NCBI RefSeq assembly: GCF_000671395.1
Contig: NZ_AQQY01000011.1
Location: 1-64,000 of the forward strand
From: Actibacterium atlanticum
GTDB taxonomy: Bacteria > Pseudomonadota > Alphaproteobacteria > Rhodobacterales > Rhodobacteraceae
Direction: 5' to 3'
Length of the DNA stretch: 64,000 nucleotides
Part shown: positions 34,444 through 43,319 of the stretch, piece by piece
Numbering within the stretch: the stretch's first letter is position 1
Layout of the letters: each line of letters opens with the position of its first letter
Program-made: the position numbers and the translations under genes
The notes under the pieces: generated by a model
What the model saw: the letters and a program-made list of their open reading frames with translations, nothing else
What the model was told of the DNA's origin: nothing
Database searches by the model: none

Positions 34444-34916
34444 GTATCTTTCTCCGCTTTCTGTCTTTCGATGAACTGGTGGATCTCCCGTTCTTCGGCC
34501 GGGCTTAATTCGGTGGCGATCCCCCTTTTTCGCCTGCGCATCAAGGTCGCGGCGCCGAAGCCGAGTGCGATCACAAGCATCGCCGGGGGGGCGAGCCAAA
34601 GCACATAAGTCCGAGTATTCAAGGGTGGTTTCAGCAATACATAGTCGCCATAGCGTGCTTGGATGAATGCCAACGTCTCGCTGTTGCTATCTCCGGCAAC
34701 AATGCGTTCGCGCACCAGTAGTCGTAAGTCTCGCGCAACTCCGGCATTTGAGCTGTCGATGTCCTGGTTCAGACAGACGACACAGCGCAGTCCCCTGGAA
34801 ACCTCGCGTGCGCGAGCTTCCAGAACAGGATCTTCCAGCATTTCATCTGGTTCTACCGCCATTGCGGTCATGGGAAGTGTCAACGCCAGGAGCAAGATCA
34901 TCAGTCGTGACATCAC
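34440..34916 (-). CDS. ccmH: CcmH cytochrome c maturation thiol protein
   Basis: A 158-residue CcmH/CcmL protein that reduces the apocytochrome haem-binding cysteines. It has a signal peptide, the redox motif LRCVVCLNQ (about 42-50), the helical segment DLRLLVRERI, a GDYVLLKPP segment and a C-terminal membrane helix (about 105-127). It overlaps both ccmI and ccmG by four bases. Length and motif are normal for the family. Confidence 0.95.
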   Translation of the reverse strand: MMSRLMILLLALTLPMTAMAVEPDEMLEDPVLEARAREVSRGLRCVVCLNQDIDSSNAGVARDLRLLVRERIVAGDSNSETLAFIQARYGDYVLLKPPLNTRTYVLWLAPPAMLVIALGFGAATLMRRRKRGIATELSPAEEREIHQFIERQKAEKDT

Positions 34917-35476
34917 GGCTCCTCCCTTTCCAGGGCACCGGCCTGAACCAGTGCCTCTCGGAACTTGCTGATAGCGGCCTCCCCGACAACTGGGCCCACG
35001 TACCGGTAAAGCACGGTACCGTCCTCGCCGATGATGAAGGATTCAGGAACACCCGAAATGCCCCATTCGATGCCCGCACGGCCGGACAAATCCGAACCGA
35101 TCCGGCTGTATGGGTTCCCCAATTCGGAAAGCCATCGGGCCGCGTCTGCTGGTTTGTCTTTGTAGTTTATACCAAAGAGCTGAATGCCGTCCCTCTCGAC
35201 CAAGCTGGTCAGAACTGCATGTTCAGCTCGACATGGCACACACCAGGACGCGAACACATTCAGCACGACAGGTGTTCCGTTGCCCGCCAAATCAGATCGT
35301 GACAGGCCCGGCGTCTCCACACCTACAACAGGGTCAAGTTCGAACTCGGGCGCGGGTTGAGAGATCAAGACCGACGGTATCTCATTCGGGTCCCGATCCG
35401 GGTTCAGCCCCCACAGAAAGAACCCCCCAAAAACAACGGCGATAAAAAGTGGCAGGAAAGCCAGGGTGCGAGTCAT
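34913..35476 (-). CDS. ccmG: CcmG/DsbE periplasmic thioredoxin
   Basis: A 187-residue membrane-anchored thioredoxin of the CcmG/DsbE class. An N-terminal anchor (about 5-25) is followed by the redox motif FASWCVPCRAEH (about 75-86), the GINYKDKPADAARWL segment and the GVPESFIIGEDG cis-Pro loop that marks CcmG. It re-reduces CcmH or apocytochrome c. It starts three bases after the ccmF stop. Confidence 0.95.
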   Translation of the reverse strand: MTRTLAFLPLFIAVVFGGFFLWGLNPDRDPNEIPSVLISQPAPEFELDPVVGVETPGLSRSDLAGNGTPVVLNVFASWCVPCRAEHAVLTSLVERDGIQLFGINYKDKPADAARWLSELGNPYSRIGSDLSGRAGIEWGISGVPESFIIGEDGTVLYRYVGPVVGEAAISKFREALVQAGALEREEP

Positions 35477-35479
35477 CGT

Positions 35480-37480
35480 TTATTCCGCCGGAGTTGGTGT
35501 TGCCGAGGTTGTCCGAGCCCGTTTAGGGGCCCCTACTCTCAGACGCCGATCCGTCAGGGACAAACCGCCCCCCAACATCAGGAGTGCCGAGCCGATCCAG
35601 ATGAAATTGACAAGCGGCTCGTAAAGTATGCGAAGCGTCCAGGCTCCGCTCAATTCAGCGTCCTCGGAGGCGGGTTCAGCAATTGACGCATACAGATCAC
35701 CAGCCAACGTTGAACGGATGGCGCTTTCAGTTGTCGAGCTTTCGGCGATGGGGTAGTAGCGCCTTTCCGGGAAAAGTGTGGTAACAGCCTGCCCCTTGCG
35801 CGTGACCTTTAGGGTACCCCGGTCGGCAAAATAGTTGGGGCCTCGAACCCGCTCAACACCTTCAAACATGACATCAAAGCCAGCAATCTCGATGGTGGTC
35901 CCAGGCGCAACGAAAACGACTTCTTCCGTTTTCCAGGCGCTGGAGCCGATAAAACCGAACATTGCTAAAGCGAGGCCAGCATGGGCCATGGTCATACCGT
36001 GTGATGCCCGCGGCAAGTTGCGGGCACGACGCATCGCATCGGTAAACGAAACATCGAACAGACGAATGCGCATCGCCCATTCACGCAATGTGGCAAACAA
36101 CAGCCAGACAGCCAGCAGGATCGAGATATAGGCAAGCAACGGCCCACCCTCTTGGATATACCAAATGACCAGGGTCACGACGATTGATGCCAAGGCGATA
36201 AATCGGACTCGTTGAAGAACACCGGCCAGATCCGCGCGCTTCCAGCTGAGGAATGGGCCCATCCCCATGAGCAGTACCAACGGTAACATCATCGGAACAA
36301 AGGTGGCGTTGAAGAACGGAGCGCCAACAGAGATCTTGTCACCGGTGACGGCCTCCAGGAAGAGCGGATACAAAGTGCCAAACAAGACCGTTCCAGTGGC
36401 CGTGCCAAGGATCAGATTGTTGACCAGTAACCCGGCTTCGCGGCTGATCGGTTTGAACAGCCCACCTGCTTCCATCATGGGTGCGCGCCAAGCATAGAGA
36501 GCCAGCGAACCACCGATTGACAGGGCAAGCAGAAAGAGAATGTAGAGCCCACGCTCAGGGTCGACCGCGAAGGCGTGAACCGATGTCAACAGCCCTGAGC
36601 GCACAACAAACGTTCCCAGGAGCGACAGAGAGAACGTTAGGATAGCCAATAGAATGGTCCAGCTTTTGAAGGCGTCCCGCTTCTCTGTGACAATCGCAGA
36701 GTGCAGCAATGCGGTGCCAAGAAGCCACGGCATGAAGCTGACATTTTCGACCGGATCCCAGAACCACCAGCCACCCCAGCCGAGCTCGTAATAGGCCCAC
36801 CACGAGCCAAGCACGATACCCGCTGTTAGGAACACCCATGCTGCCAAAGTCCACGGGCGAACCCAACGTGCCCAAGCGGCATCGATCCGGCCTTCCAGCA
36901 AGGCGGCTACTGCGAAAGAAAAGACGATAGAGAAACCGACATATCCGAGGTAAAGGAATGGCGGATGAAGGGCGAGGCCAACATCCTGCAGGAGCGGGTT
37001 CAGGTCGTTTCCATCGGCAGGTGGAGGGAACACCCGATCGAACGGGTTTGAAGTCAGGAGCATGAACGACAGGAACCCGGTGCTGATCCATGCCTGTACC
37101 GCCAATGTGCGTGCCTTTAGGGTTTCGGGGATATTTGCTCCAAACAGGGACACACCCGCGCCAAATAGCGTCAGGATCAATACCCAGAGCAAGAGTGACC
37201 CTTCATGGCTGCCCCAGGTCCCGGCGATCTTGTAGAGCATGGGCTTAAGCGAATGCGAGTTCGACGCGACATTGATCACTGTGAAATCGCTGACGATGAA
37301 GCTTTTCATCAAGGCCCCGAAAGCGATCCCAACCAAGACAAGTTGCCCAATAGATGTCGCCCGCGCGGATTGCATCCATAGCAGCATGCCGCGATTGGCT
37401 CCCATGAGGGGCAGCACGCTTTGGATCAGCGCCAGCGCAAATGCCAGCGCTAGGGCAAAGTGACCAATTTCGGGTGTCAT
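35480..37480 (-). CDS. ccmF: CcmF haem ligase subunit
   Basis: A 666-residue polytopic CcmF, the haem lyase component of system I cytochrome c maturation. It shows the conserved WGSHEG segment (about 90), the tryptophan-rich haem-handling motif GWGGWWFWDPVEN (about 232-244) and about 14 membrane helices, with a periplasmic domain near the C terminus. Length is normal. The upstream gap to the SHOCT gene carries an 11-base hairpin (37514-37538). A plasmid copy alongside copper genes may replace or supplement the chromosomal one under copper stress. Confidence 0.96.
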   Translation of the reverse strand: MTPEIGHFALALAFALALIQSVLPLMGANRGMLLWMQSARATSIGQLVLVGIAFGALMKSFIVSDFTVINVASNSHSLKPMLYKIAGTWGSHEGSLLLWVLILTLFGAGVSLFGANIPETLKARTLAVQAWISTGFLSFMLLTSNPFDRVFPPPADGNDLNPLLQDVGLALHPPFLYLGYVGFSIVFSFAVAALLEGRIDAAWARWVRPWTLAAWVFLTAGIVLGSWWAYYELGWGGWWFWDPVENVSFMPWLLGTALLHSAIVTEKRDAFKSWTILLAILTFSLSLLGTFVVRSGLLTSVHAFAVDPERGLYILFLLALSIGGSLALYAWRAPMMEAGGLFKPISREAGLLVNNLILGTATGTVLFGTLYPLFLEAVTGDKISVGAPFFNATFVPMMLPLVLLMGMGPFLSWKRADLAGVLQRVRFIALASIVVTLVIWYIQEGGPLLAYISILLAVWLLFATLREWAMRIRLFDVSFTDAMRRARNLPRASHGMTMAHAGLALAMFGFIGSSAWKTEEVVFVAPGTTIEIAGFDVMFEGVERVRGPNYFADRGTLKVTRKGQAVTTLFPERRYYPIAESSTTESAIRSTLAGDLYASIAEPASEDAELSGAWTLRILYEPLVNFIWIGSALLMLGGGLSLTDRRLRVGAPKRARTTSATPTPAE

Positions 37481-37513
37481 GTTGCAGTCCTGTCAATAAG
37501 GCGAGGTTGGGTC

Positions 37514-37538
37514 GCTCCCACCCCTAAGGGGTGGGAGC
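37514..37538. terminator. 11-bp hairpin before ccmF
   Basis: GCTCCCACCCC, TAA, GGGGTGGGAGC form a perfect 11-base stem with a three-base loop, between the SHOCT-domain gene and ccmF. No T-run follows on the minus strand, so it may be an attenuator or RNA-stabilising element that separates the two-component genes from the ccm genes. Confidence 0.55.
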
Positions 37539-37550
37539 TTTCCGGCAGGT

Positions 37551-37871
37551 TCAGTCTTCGAGTGCAGCTTTGCGTTTGCGGAATTCGTCTTCGTCGATTT
37601 CCCCACTGGCAAAACGGGATTTGAGGATGTCCGTCGCATCCGTCGATTGGGTCCCACCGGGGCGACCACTGGTAAACCAGCGCACCGCCATCACGATAAG
37701 GGCGAGGATAACGCCCCAGAAAATCAGCATCATGAGCCCGCCAAACATTCCGAAACCTCCTCCCCAAGCCATATGGCCAAACCCTCGGTCCCAGCCGTCA
37801 ACCGAGTCCGCGTAAGCAGCGCTTGAGGCAAGCGAAGTCGCAAGTGCCGTGGTCGTGAATTTCAGAGTCAT
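37551..37871 (-). CDS. SHOCT-domain small membrane protein
   Basis: A 106-residue protein with a signal-like segment (about 5-22), a Gly/Trp/Phe-rich stretch, one membrane helix (about 45-68) and a C-terminal SHOCT domain (DILKSRFASGEIDEDEFRKR, about 80-100). Such proteins are common in copper and metal operons; the SHOCT domain probably mediates oligomerisation. It starts 19 bases after the histidine kinase stop and is probably part of that operon. Confidence 0.85.
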   Translation of the reverse strand: MTLKFTTTALATSLASSAAYADSVDGWDRGFGHMAWGGGFGMFGGLMMLIFWGVILALIVMAVRWFTSGRPGGTQSTDATDILKSRFASGEIDEDEFRKRKAALED

Positions 37872-37890
37872 GTCAGTCTCCTTTCGACAG

Positions 37891-39276
37891 CTATGTGCCC
37901 GCAAAAGGGATAGCGATCGTAGCACGCAGCCCCCCTTCATCGCGGTTGGATAGAGAGATATCACCACCATGAGCGCGAATGATGGTCCGGGCAATGGAAA
38001 GGCCCAGGCCATGCCCACCTGTCTCCAGCGATCGCGATTGCTCCAGGCGAAAAAATGGATCAAAGACGCGCTCAAGCTCCGGAGCGGGGATTCCGGGACC
38101 ATTGTCCTCAACGGTGATGACGAATTCATCGTTGCGTGCTTGATAGCAAACCCGTGGATTATCCCCATACCGCTCGGCGTTTTCAATCACGTTCCGCAAA
38201 GCTCGACGCAGAGCATGAGGTCGGATGCGAACCTCCATGGAAGGACCGCTATCCAAGTGGAAGGGCGTCACCATGTCCGATCTAAGCGCATCAAGAAATG
38301 CGCCGACTTCCACGGTTTCCGGCTCTTCGGATCCCGCAAGTCCTCGCGCAAAAGTCAATGTGGCTTCGACCATGGATTGCATCTCTTCGGCAGACGCAAC
38401 GAGGCTGTCTCGGGTTTCATCATCATCGACCATTTCAGCGCGCACGCGCAGTGCCGTAAGAGGAGATCGTAAATCATGTCCCAAGGCGGCTAGGAGCCGG
38501 GTTCTGTCCGCTACAAACCTGGTCAGACGATCCTGCATACGATTGAACGTAGAGGTCAGATCACGGACTTCAGCGGGGCCCACCATGGGCAAGTCCGCGA
38601 CATCTTCACCTCGTCCCAACCGGTCGGCTGCGCCGACCAGACGCCTCAACGGCCCTGTTAAACGGGTCATCACGAACCAGAAAACACCGATCAAGATCGC
38701 GGCAGCCGATAGCGTGAACGTCAGCATCGAGTACACGGGCCATTGAATGGGAGGTCGTTCAAACCGGGTTCCAACGTTCAGCCAACTCCCGCCTGCGATC
38801 GCAATGGACAGGTTCATTTCGACAGCGGTCAATTCCCCCCGCATCATCGCCATGTGCATTTCAGCCATTTCCTGAGAGAGATGTGGCAGGGGCAGGATAC
38901 GTCCCTCGATCTCATGCAGTTCGACGCGGATATCACGGGTATATGTATCGCCCAACAGGGCTCGGATGCGACTTTCAACCATGCCCCCGTCGGAATGATC
39001 CGTGTGATCTACGAATGGCTCCGAAGCAAGGTCGAACCGGACCAGAGGTGAGTTGGCGGCGCGTAGGATCGACATGCGCAAGTCTTCCGGAGCTTCTTCG
39101 ATCAAGCGGGCCACATTGGCGGCGCGCCCGGCGGCTTCAAACCCAAGCGCGGCCCGCACCGCCAGACTGCGCTCATCTGCAAACAGCCAGAGGCTGATGA
39201 GCTGGGCGGCGGTCAAGGCGGCCACGATCAGCAGAACCAGTTGAACCCGGAGTGTATTGATTAGCCCAAAACTCAT
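37891..39276 (-). CDS. sensor histidine kinase
   Basis: A 461-residue sensor kinase with two membrane helices (about 10-32 and 183-205) flanking a periplasmic sensor domain of about 150 residues, then a HAMP domain, the phospho-acceptor motif LGHDLRSPLTAL (about residue 268) and an ATPase domain with NVIENAERYG, DNGPGIP and GGHGLGLSIA. The periplasmic part has no obvious Cys cluster but carries His/Met residues (EMAEMHMAMMRGE) that could sense copper. It overlaps the response regulator by four bases. Confidence 0.94.
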   Translation of the reverse strand: MSFGLINTLRVQLVLLIVAALTAAQLISLWLFADERSLAVRAALGFEAAGRAANVARLIEEAPEDLRMSILRAANSPLVRFDLASEPFVDHTDHSDGGMVESRIRALLGDTYTRDIRVELHEIEGRILPLPHLSQEMAEMHMAMMRGELTAVEMNLSIAIAGGSWLNVGTRFERPPIQWPVYSMLTFTLSAAAILIGVFWFVMTRLTGPLRRLVGAADRLGRGEDVADLPMVGPAEVRDLTSTFNRMQDRLTRFVADRTRLLAALGHDLRSPLTALRVRAEMVDDDETRDSLVASAEEMQSMVEATLTFARGLAGSEEPETVEVGAFLDALRSDMVTPFHLDSGPSMEVRIRPHALRRALRNVIENAERYGDNPRVCYQARNDEFVITVEDNGPGIPAPELERVFDPFFRLEQSRSLETGGHGLGLSIARTIIRAHGGDISLSNRDEGGLRATIAIPFAGT

Positions 39277-39995
39277 CCGGTCACCTCGACATCAACAGTG
39301 AGGGAGTATCCGCCGTTTCGGATGGTCTTGATAATTTTCGGACGTAGGATATCTGGCTCGATCTTGCGACGCAGCCGGCTGATTTGATTGTCTATTGTTC
39401 GGTCAAGTGGACCAGCGGCCCGCCCCGCTGCCAGATCAAGCAGTTCATCCCGGCTGAGGATCACCCTTGGCCTCTCGAGCAAAACCATAAGCAACTTGAA
39501 ATCCGCATGGGTCAACGCTGTTTCTTCGCCGTCATCGCTCACAAGAACCTGTCGGTCGACATCCAATGACAAATGTGCAAATCGGACAGTCTTCCCGGCA
39601 AAGTCACCTGAAACTGTTTCAACCTGCGGGGTACGGCGCAATACTGCCTTGATCCGAGCCAGCAATTCGCGTGGGTTGAACGGTTTCGCGATATAGTCGT
39701 CTGCGCCGATCTCCAGCCCGACGATCCGATCCGTCTCCTCTCCCAACGCCGTCAGCATGATGATCGGCATGCTCTTCTCAGTGGCAAGCCGCTGGCAGAC
39801 AGAAAGCCCGCTTTCACCAGGCATCATGACGTCAAGCACCATCAAGTCGAAATGCCCCTTGGCCAATTTCGCATCCATATCCTGTGCGTCCTTGGCAGAA
39901 GTGGCGCGCAGGCCGTTTTTCTCCAGAAAGCGGGTTACGCTGTCCCGGATCTGCTGGTGATCGTCGACGACGAGGATATGCGGTGGGTTCGTCAT
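39273..39995 (-). CDS. OmpR-family response regulator
   Basis: A 240-residue response regulator with an N-terminal receiver domain (acidic pair in ILVVDDH, phospho-Asp in LMVLDVMMPGESG at about 56, Lys in AKPFNPREL at about 106) and a C-terminal winged-helix DNA-binding domain with DRTIDNQISRLRRKIE. It is divergent from the Met-rich EF-hand protein and heads the operon that leads to ccmF-I, so it probably controls both in response to periplasmic copper. Confidence 0.94.
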   Translation of the reverse strand: MTNPPHILVVDDHQQIRDSVTRFLEKNGLRATSAKDAQDMDAKLAKGHFDLMVLDVMMPGESGLSVCQRLATEKSMPIIMLTALGEETDRIVGLEIGADDYIAKPFNPRELLARIKAVLRRTPQVETVSGDFAGKTVRFAHLSLDVDRQVLVSDDGEETALTHADFKLLMVLLERPRVILSRDELLDLAAGRAAGPLDRTIDNQISRLRRKIEPDILRPKIIKTIRNGGYSLTVDVEVTG

Positions 39996-40047
39996 GGTTT
40001 CTTTCTAAGCCATCTATTTGGGGGCGGTCAGACCCATTTTTGTCACC

Positions 40048-40089
40048 GATTGTATCAAGCTCCGAGCTTTGCGACAGACGGTTACAATC
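40048..40089. promoter_or_regulatory. inverted repeat between the regulator and EF-hand gene
   Basis: GATTGTA (40048-40054) and TACAATC (40083-40089) form a seven-base inverted repeat in the divergent gap between the response regulator gene and the Met-rich EF-hand gene. It is a candidate binding site for that regulator, but the arms are short and 28 bases apart, so support is weak. Confidence 0.35.
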
Positions 40090-40160
40090 CGGCTGATGCA
40101 CAGCCTTCCTTTTCGATTTCTTATGCTGATGTGACTGACACCACGAAACACGGAGAGGCT

Positions 40161-40826
40161 ATGATGTCCAAGTTTGTCAAAACCACGTGCGTACTTGCAC
40201 TGATCACCACCACGGCTGGAATGGCCTATGCCGATGCAGGTCATCACGGCGCGGACAAGCCAGGTGCTGGCCAAGTCATGCCGCAGAACCCCGCTGCCAA
40301 AAGTGCGGACATGGGGCCGGCGGGGATGATGGGCCAGGCCGCGATGATGGGGGGTGACCACCACGAAATGATGCAGGGCATGATGAAGATGATGATGCAG
40401 ATGCATGGTGGCATGATGGGTGGCGGCATGAACCAGATGGGTGCAGCGGGAACAATGGGCGGCACCGGCCCGATGGGCATGATGGATCAGGACATGATGG
40501 CCTTGATGCGCGGGCCGATGATGGGCCGCTTTGATGCCGACGCCGATGGTGACGGGCTCATTTCCGGCGAAGAAGCGCATGGGAAGTTGCAGTCAATGCA
40601 TGCAGACGCTGACACGAACGGGGATGGTTCCCTGACGCTCGAAGAGTTTGAAGCGCTTCATGGTGAGATCATCCGCTCGATGATGGTCGACCGTTTTCAA
40701 CATCTCGATACGGATGGTGACGGTTTGGTGACGTCCGGAGAAATGACAGCGCCTGCCGACCGCATGGGCATGCGTCCGCCCATTCAAGGAATGATGGGCG
40801 ACAAGATGGGAACTCAGGATAACTGA
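40161..40826 (+). CDS. Met-rich EF-hand exported protein
   Basis: A 221-residue exported protein with a signal peptide (about 1-24). The first half of the mature chain is extraordinarily rich in Met, Gly and His (runs such as MMKMMMQMHGGMMGGGM), a typical soft-metal Cu(I)/Ag(I) sponge. The second half holds three EF-hand loops: DADADGDGLISGEE, DADTNGDGSLTLEE and DTDGDGLVTSGE. GGAGAGG directly precedes the two adjacent ATG codons 40161 and 40164. It opens the plus-strand operon with DUF302, rhodanese and the CueO-like oxidase, and lies opposite the two-component system. Confidence 0.88.
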   Translation: MMSKFVKTTCVLALITTTAGMAYADAGHHGADKPGAGQVMPQNPAAKSADMGPAGMMGQAAMMGGDHHEMMQGMMKMMMQMHGGMMGGGMNQMGAAGTMGGTGPMGMMDQDMMALMRGPMMGRFDADADGDGLISGEEAHGKLQSMHADADTNGDGSLTLEEFEALHGEIIRSMMVDRFQHLDTDGDGLVTSGEMTAPADRMGMRPPIQGMMGDKMGTQDN

Positions 40827-40930
40827 GCCCCTCGATGGGGCGCGCAATCCCAAGAGTGCGCCCTGGCCTCCGACCGGCATTGAAACGTCCCCAGGGCCGG
40901 TCGGAGCGTAAACTCACAAGGAGACCCACA

Positions 40931-41317
40931 ATGAGCTATACTTATGATCGCCTGCTTTCCGGAGTCGCAATCGATGACGCCGATATGCGGGTTCGCCATG
41001 CCCTGAGTGAAAAAGGGTTCGGTGTGCTGACCGAGATCGATGTCAAAGCCACCATGAAAAAGAAGATCGACGTCGATATGGACGCCTATCGGATCCTGGG
41101 CGCGTGCAATCCCAACATGGCGCATCAGGCGATCGGGCTGGAGCCGCGTATCGGTGCCATGCTGCCCTGCAATGTCATCCTGCGCCAAGTCGAGGGAGGC
41201 ACGGAAGTCAGCGCCATCGACCCAGTGGCCTCGATGGCTGCGGTCGACAATGGCGCGTTGCACGACGTGGCCGGGCAGGTCCGCGAAATGCTGCGTACGG
41301 CGATTGACGCGGCCTGA
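40931..41317 (+). CDS. DUF302 protein
   Basis: A 128-residue soluble protein of the DUF302 family, with the typical GFGVLTEIDVKATMKKK, YRILGACNPNMAHQA and MLPCNVILR segments. The family is common in metal and sulfur gene clusters but has no proven function. It has no signal peptide. AAGGAG lies about 8 bases upstream of the ATG at 40931. It lies between the EF-hand and rhodanese genes. Confidence 0.92.
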   Translation: MSYTYDRLLSGVAIDDADMRVRHALSEKGFGVLTEIDVKATMKKKIDVDMDAYRILGACNPNMAHQAIGLEPRIGAMLPCNVILRQVEGGTEVSAIDPVASMAAVDNGALHDVAGQVREMLRTAIDAA

Positions 41318-41330
41318 GGAGGTGCAACCA

Positions 41331-41801
41331 ATGAGAATTGACCGTCGACATGCGATGGTGCTTCTGGCGGCGTTTCCAACGCAAATGATGGCGACATCAG
41401 CACTGGGCCAAAGCCGGGATATCTGGACGGCGACCGATGCTTTCGATGCCCTGTTGCAGGACCGGATCAGGCTTCTTGATATCCGCTCCACCGAAGAGTG
41501 GCAGGAAACTGGTGTCGGCGAGATGGCCTGGCCGGTCAGCCTGCATGATGAAAGATTCCCGGAACGTTTGTTCAAGGCGCGTGATCTGGCGAATGGTCGA
41601 CCCGTGGCGCTGATCTGCGCAACCGGAGGGCGGACCGGCTCGGTGATGAGCAGCCTCCGGAAATCTGGATACAAAAGCTTCATCGATGTTTCCGAAGGCA
41701 TGCTTGGATCTCGGGTTGGGCCCGGCTGGATAAAGGCTGGTCTGCCGGTTGTCAGCGCCCGGGATGCCATCGCTGGCCTGCCCGAGGCACTCAAACTGTA
41801 G
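41331..41801 (+). CDS. exported rhodanese-domain protein
   Basis: A 156-residue protein with a signal sequence (about 5-26) and a single rhodanese domain, with LLDIRSTEEWQETGV and the active-site loop CATGGRTGSV (catalytic Cys then the CxxGxR pattern). Periplasmic rhodaneses transfer sulfane sulfur or bind copper-thiolates; the substrate here is unknown. AGGAGG is about 8 bases before the ATG at 41331. Confidence 0.9.
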   Translation: MRIDRRHAMVLLAAFPTQMMATSALGQSRDIWTATDAFDALLQDRIRLLDIRSTEEWQETGVGEMAWPVSLHDERFPERLFKARDLANGRPVALICATGGRTGSVMSSLRKSGYKSFIDVSEGMLGSRVGPGWIKAGLPVVSARDAIAGLPEALKL

Positions 41802-41818
41802 AGGGAAGGATGACCCTT

Positions 41819-43270
41819 ATGAAACGCCGAACCTTCCTTGGTGGATTTGCGGCAAGCGCTTTGGTCTCTGGCACAGCGTCCTTGTCATGGTCTCAAACTG
41901 CTGCCAAGCGTCTTTCAATGCCACCACTCATCGACGCGACGAAGTCCCACCGGGTGCGACTTGAGGCGCAAAAGGGGCGGAGCACATTTTCAGGTCCGTC
42001 CCCTGCTGACACGTGGGGCTTCAACCAACCGTTTCTGGGCCCAACTCTTCGAATGAAGACTGGCCAAACCACCCAGACCGAGGTCAGAAACTCCCTTGAT
42101 GAACCGATTTCGGTACATTGGCACGGCTTGCTTATCCCCGGCGAGGTCGACGGGGGGCCGCATCAGCCGATCGCACCGGGCGCGACATGGCAGCCGGAAT
42201 TGCCCCTGAGCCAACGGTCGGCAACCGCTTGGTATCATTCTCATGTTCACGGCGCGACCGCGCGGCAAGTGCAAATGGGTTTGGCCGGTGTGCTTCAGAT
42301 TGATGATGGCCAAGATGATGCGCGCGGGCTGCCATCGGACTATGGTGTTGATGACCTGACCTTAGTTTTGCAGGACCGCCGTTTTACCCGTCGAGGTCAA
42401 ATTGACCTGTCGCTGTCCATGCCGGACCGCATGATGGGGTATCTTGGCGACACGATTCTGGTGAACGGTCAAGTCGGCGCTGCCGCTGTCGTGCCCAAAG
42501 GAATGGTGCGCCTGAGGCTGCTCAACGGATCAAATGCGCGCATCTACACGCTCGCGCTTTCGGACAAACGCCCGCTTCAACTTGTGGCCACAGACAGTGG
42601 TTTTTTGGATCAACCGATCAGCCTGAAGACACTGCGCCTATCGCCTGGCGAGCGCGCCGAAGTGCTTGTGGATTTCTCGAATGGGCGCGATGTAACCCTT
42701 ACCTCCGATCACAATCCCAACACTGGCATGATGGGTGGTATGATGGGAGGCCGACGCCAGCAAACCGGGCGTTTTTCTGTTCTTCCGTTTGCCGTTGACC
42801 CGACCCTTCGGGCAAGGATCAAACGCTTGCCATCTGACCTGGGTGGCAGCCGTCCAAACGGAGATGCAACAAGCGCGACCTGGAGGCGCTTGTCTCTGGA
42901 TATGCCTATGGGCATGGGGATGATGTTTGGTCGCGATGACAGGCGGTTTTCAATCAACGGCGATGCATATGACATGGGAAAAATCAACTTCCATGTAGCT
43001 AGGGGTGCCGTCGAGCGTTGGACGGTAAGTGCGGATATGATGATGCACCCCTTCCATGTGCATGGCGTCAAGTTTCAGGTCTTGTCCGAGAATGGCCGAG
43101 CGCCTCAACGGCACAATACGGGTTGGAAAGACACCGTGCTGATCGACGGGTCCGTCGATCTTTTGATCCGGTTCGACCAGCCGGCCCCACCCAATGCGCC
43201 CTTCATGTACCACTGCCACATCCTCGAACATGAGGATGGCGGCATGATGGGACAGTTCACAGTTGGCTGA
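41819..43270 (+). CDS. CueO-like multicopper oxidase
   Basis: A 483-residue exported multicopper oxidase with a twin-arginine signal (KRRTFLGGFAAS). Copper ligands lie in HWHGLLIPGE, WYHSHVHG, HPFHVHGVKF and YHCHILEHEDGGM. Two Met-rich loops (TGMMGGMMGGRR at about 303 and MPMGMGMMFGRDD at about 365) match the Met-rich Cu(I)-delivery region of CueO. It is distinct from the two paralogues in the minus-strand operon. I chose ATG 41819, which has GGAAGG at suitable spacing, over ATG 41810, which lies on top of it. Confidence 0.94.
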   Translation: MKRRTFLGGFAASALVSGTASLSWSQTAAKRLSMPPLIDATKSHRVRLEAQKGRSTFSGPSPADTWGFNQPFLGPTLRMKTGQTTQTEVRNSLDEPISVHWHGLLIPGEVDGGPHQPIAPGATWQPELPLSQRSATAWYHSHVHGATARQVQMGLAGVLQIDDGQDDARGLPSDYGVDDLTLVLQDRRFTRRGQIDLSLSMPDRMMGYLGDTILVNGQVGAAAVVPKGMVRLRLLNGSNARIYTLALSDKRPLQLVATDSGFLDQPISLKTLRLSPGERAEVLVDFSNGRDVTLTSDHNPNTGMMGGMMGGRRQQTGRFSVLPFAVDPTLRARIKRLPSDLGGSRPNGDATSATWRRLSLDMPMGMGMMFGRDDRRFSINGDAYDMGKINFHVARGAVERWTVSADMMMHPFHVHGVKFQVLSENGRAPQRHNTGWKDTVLIDGSVDLLIRFDQPAPPNAPFMYHCHILEHEDGGMMGQFTVG

Positions 43271-43319
43271 TCCGCCCAGACTTGAGGGGCTGGGTCGGCC
43301 CGAATGCAGGAAGCCCAAG

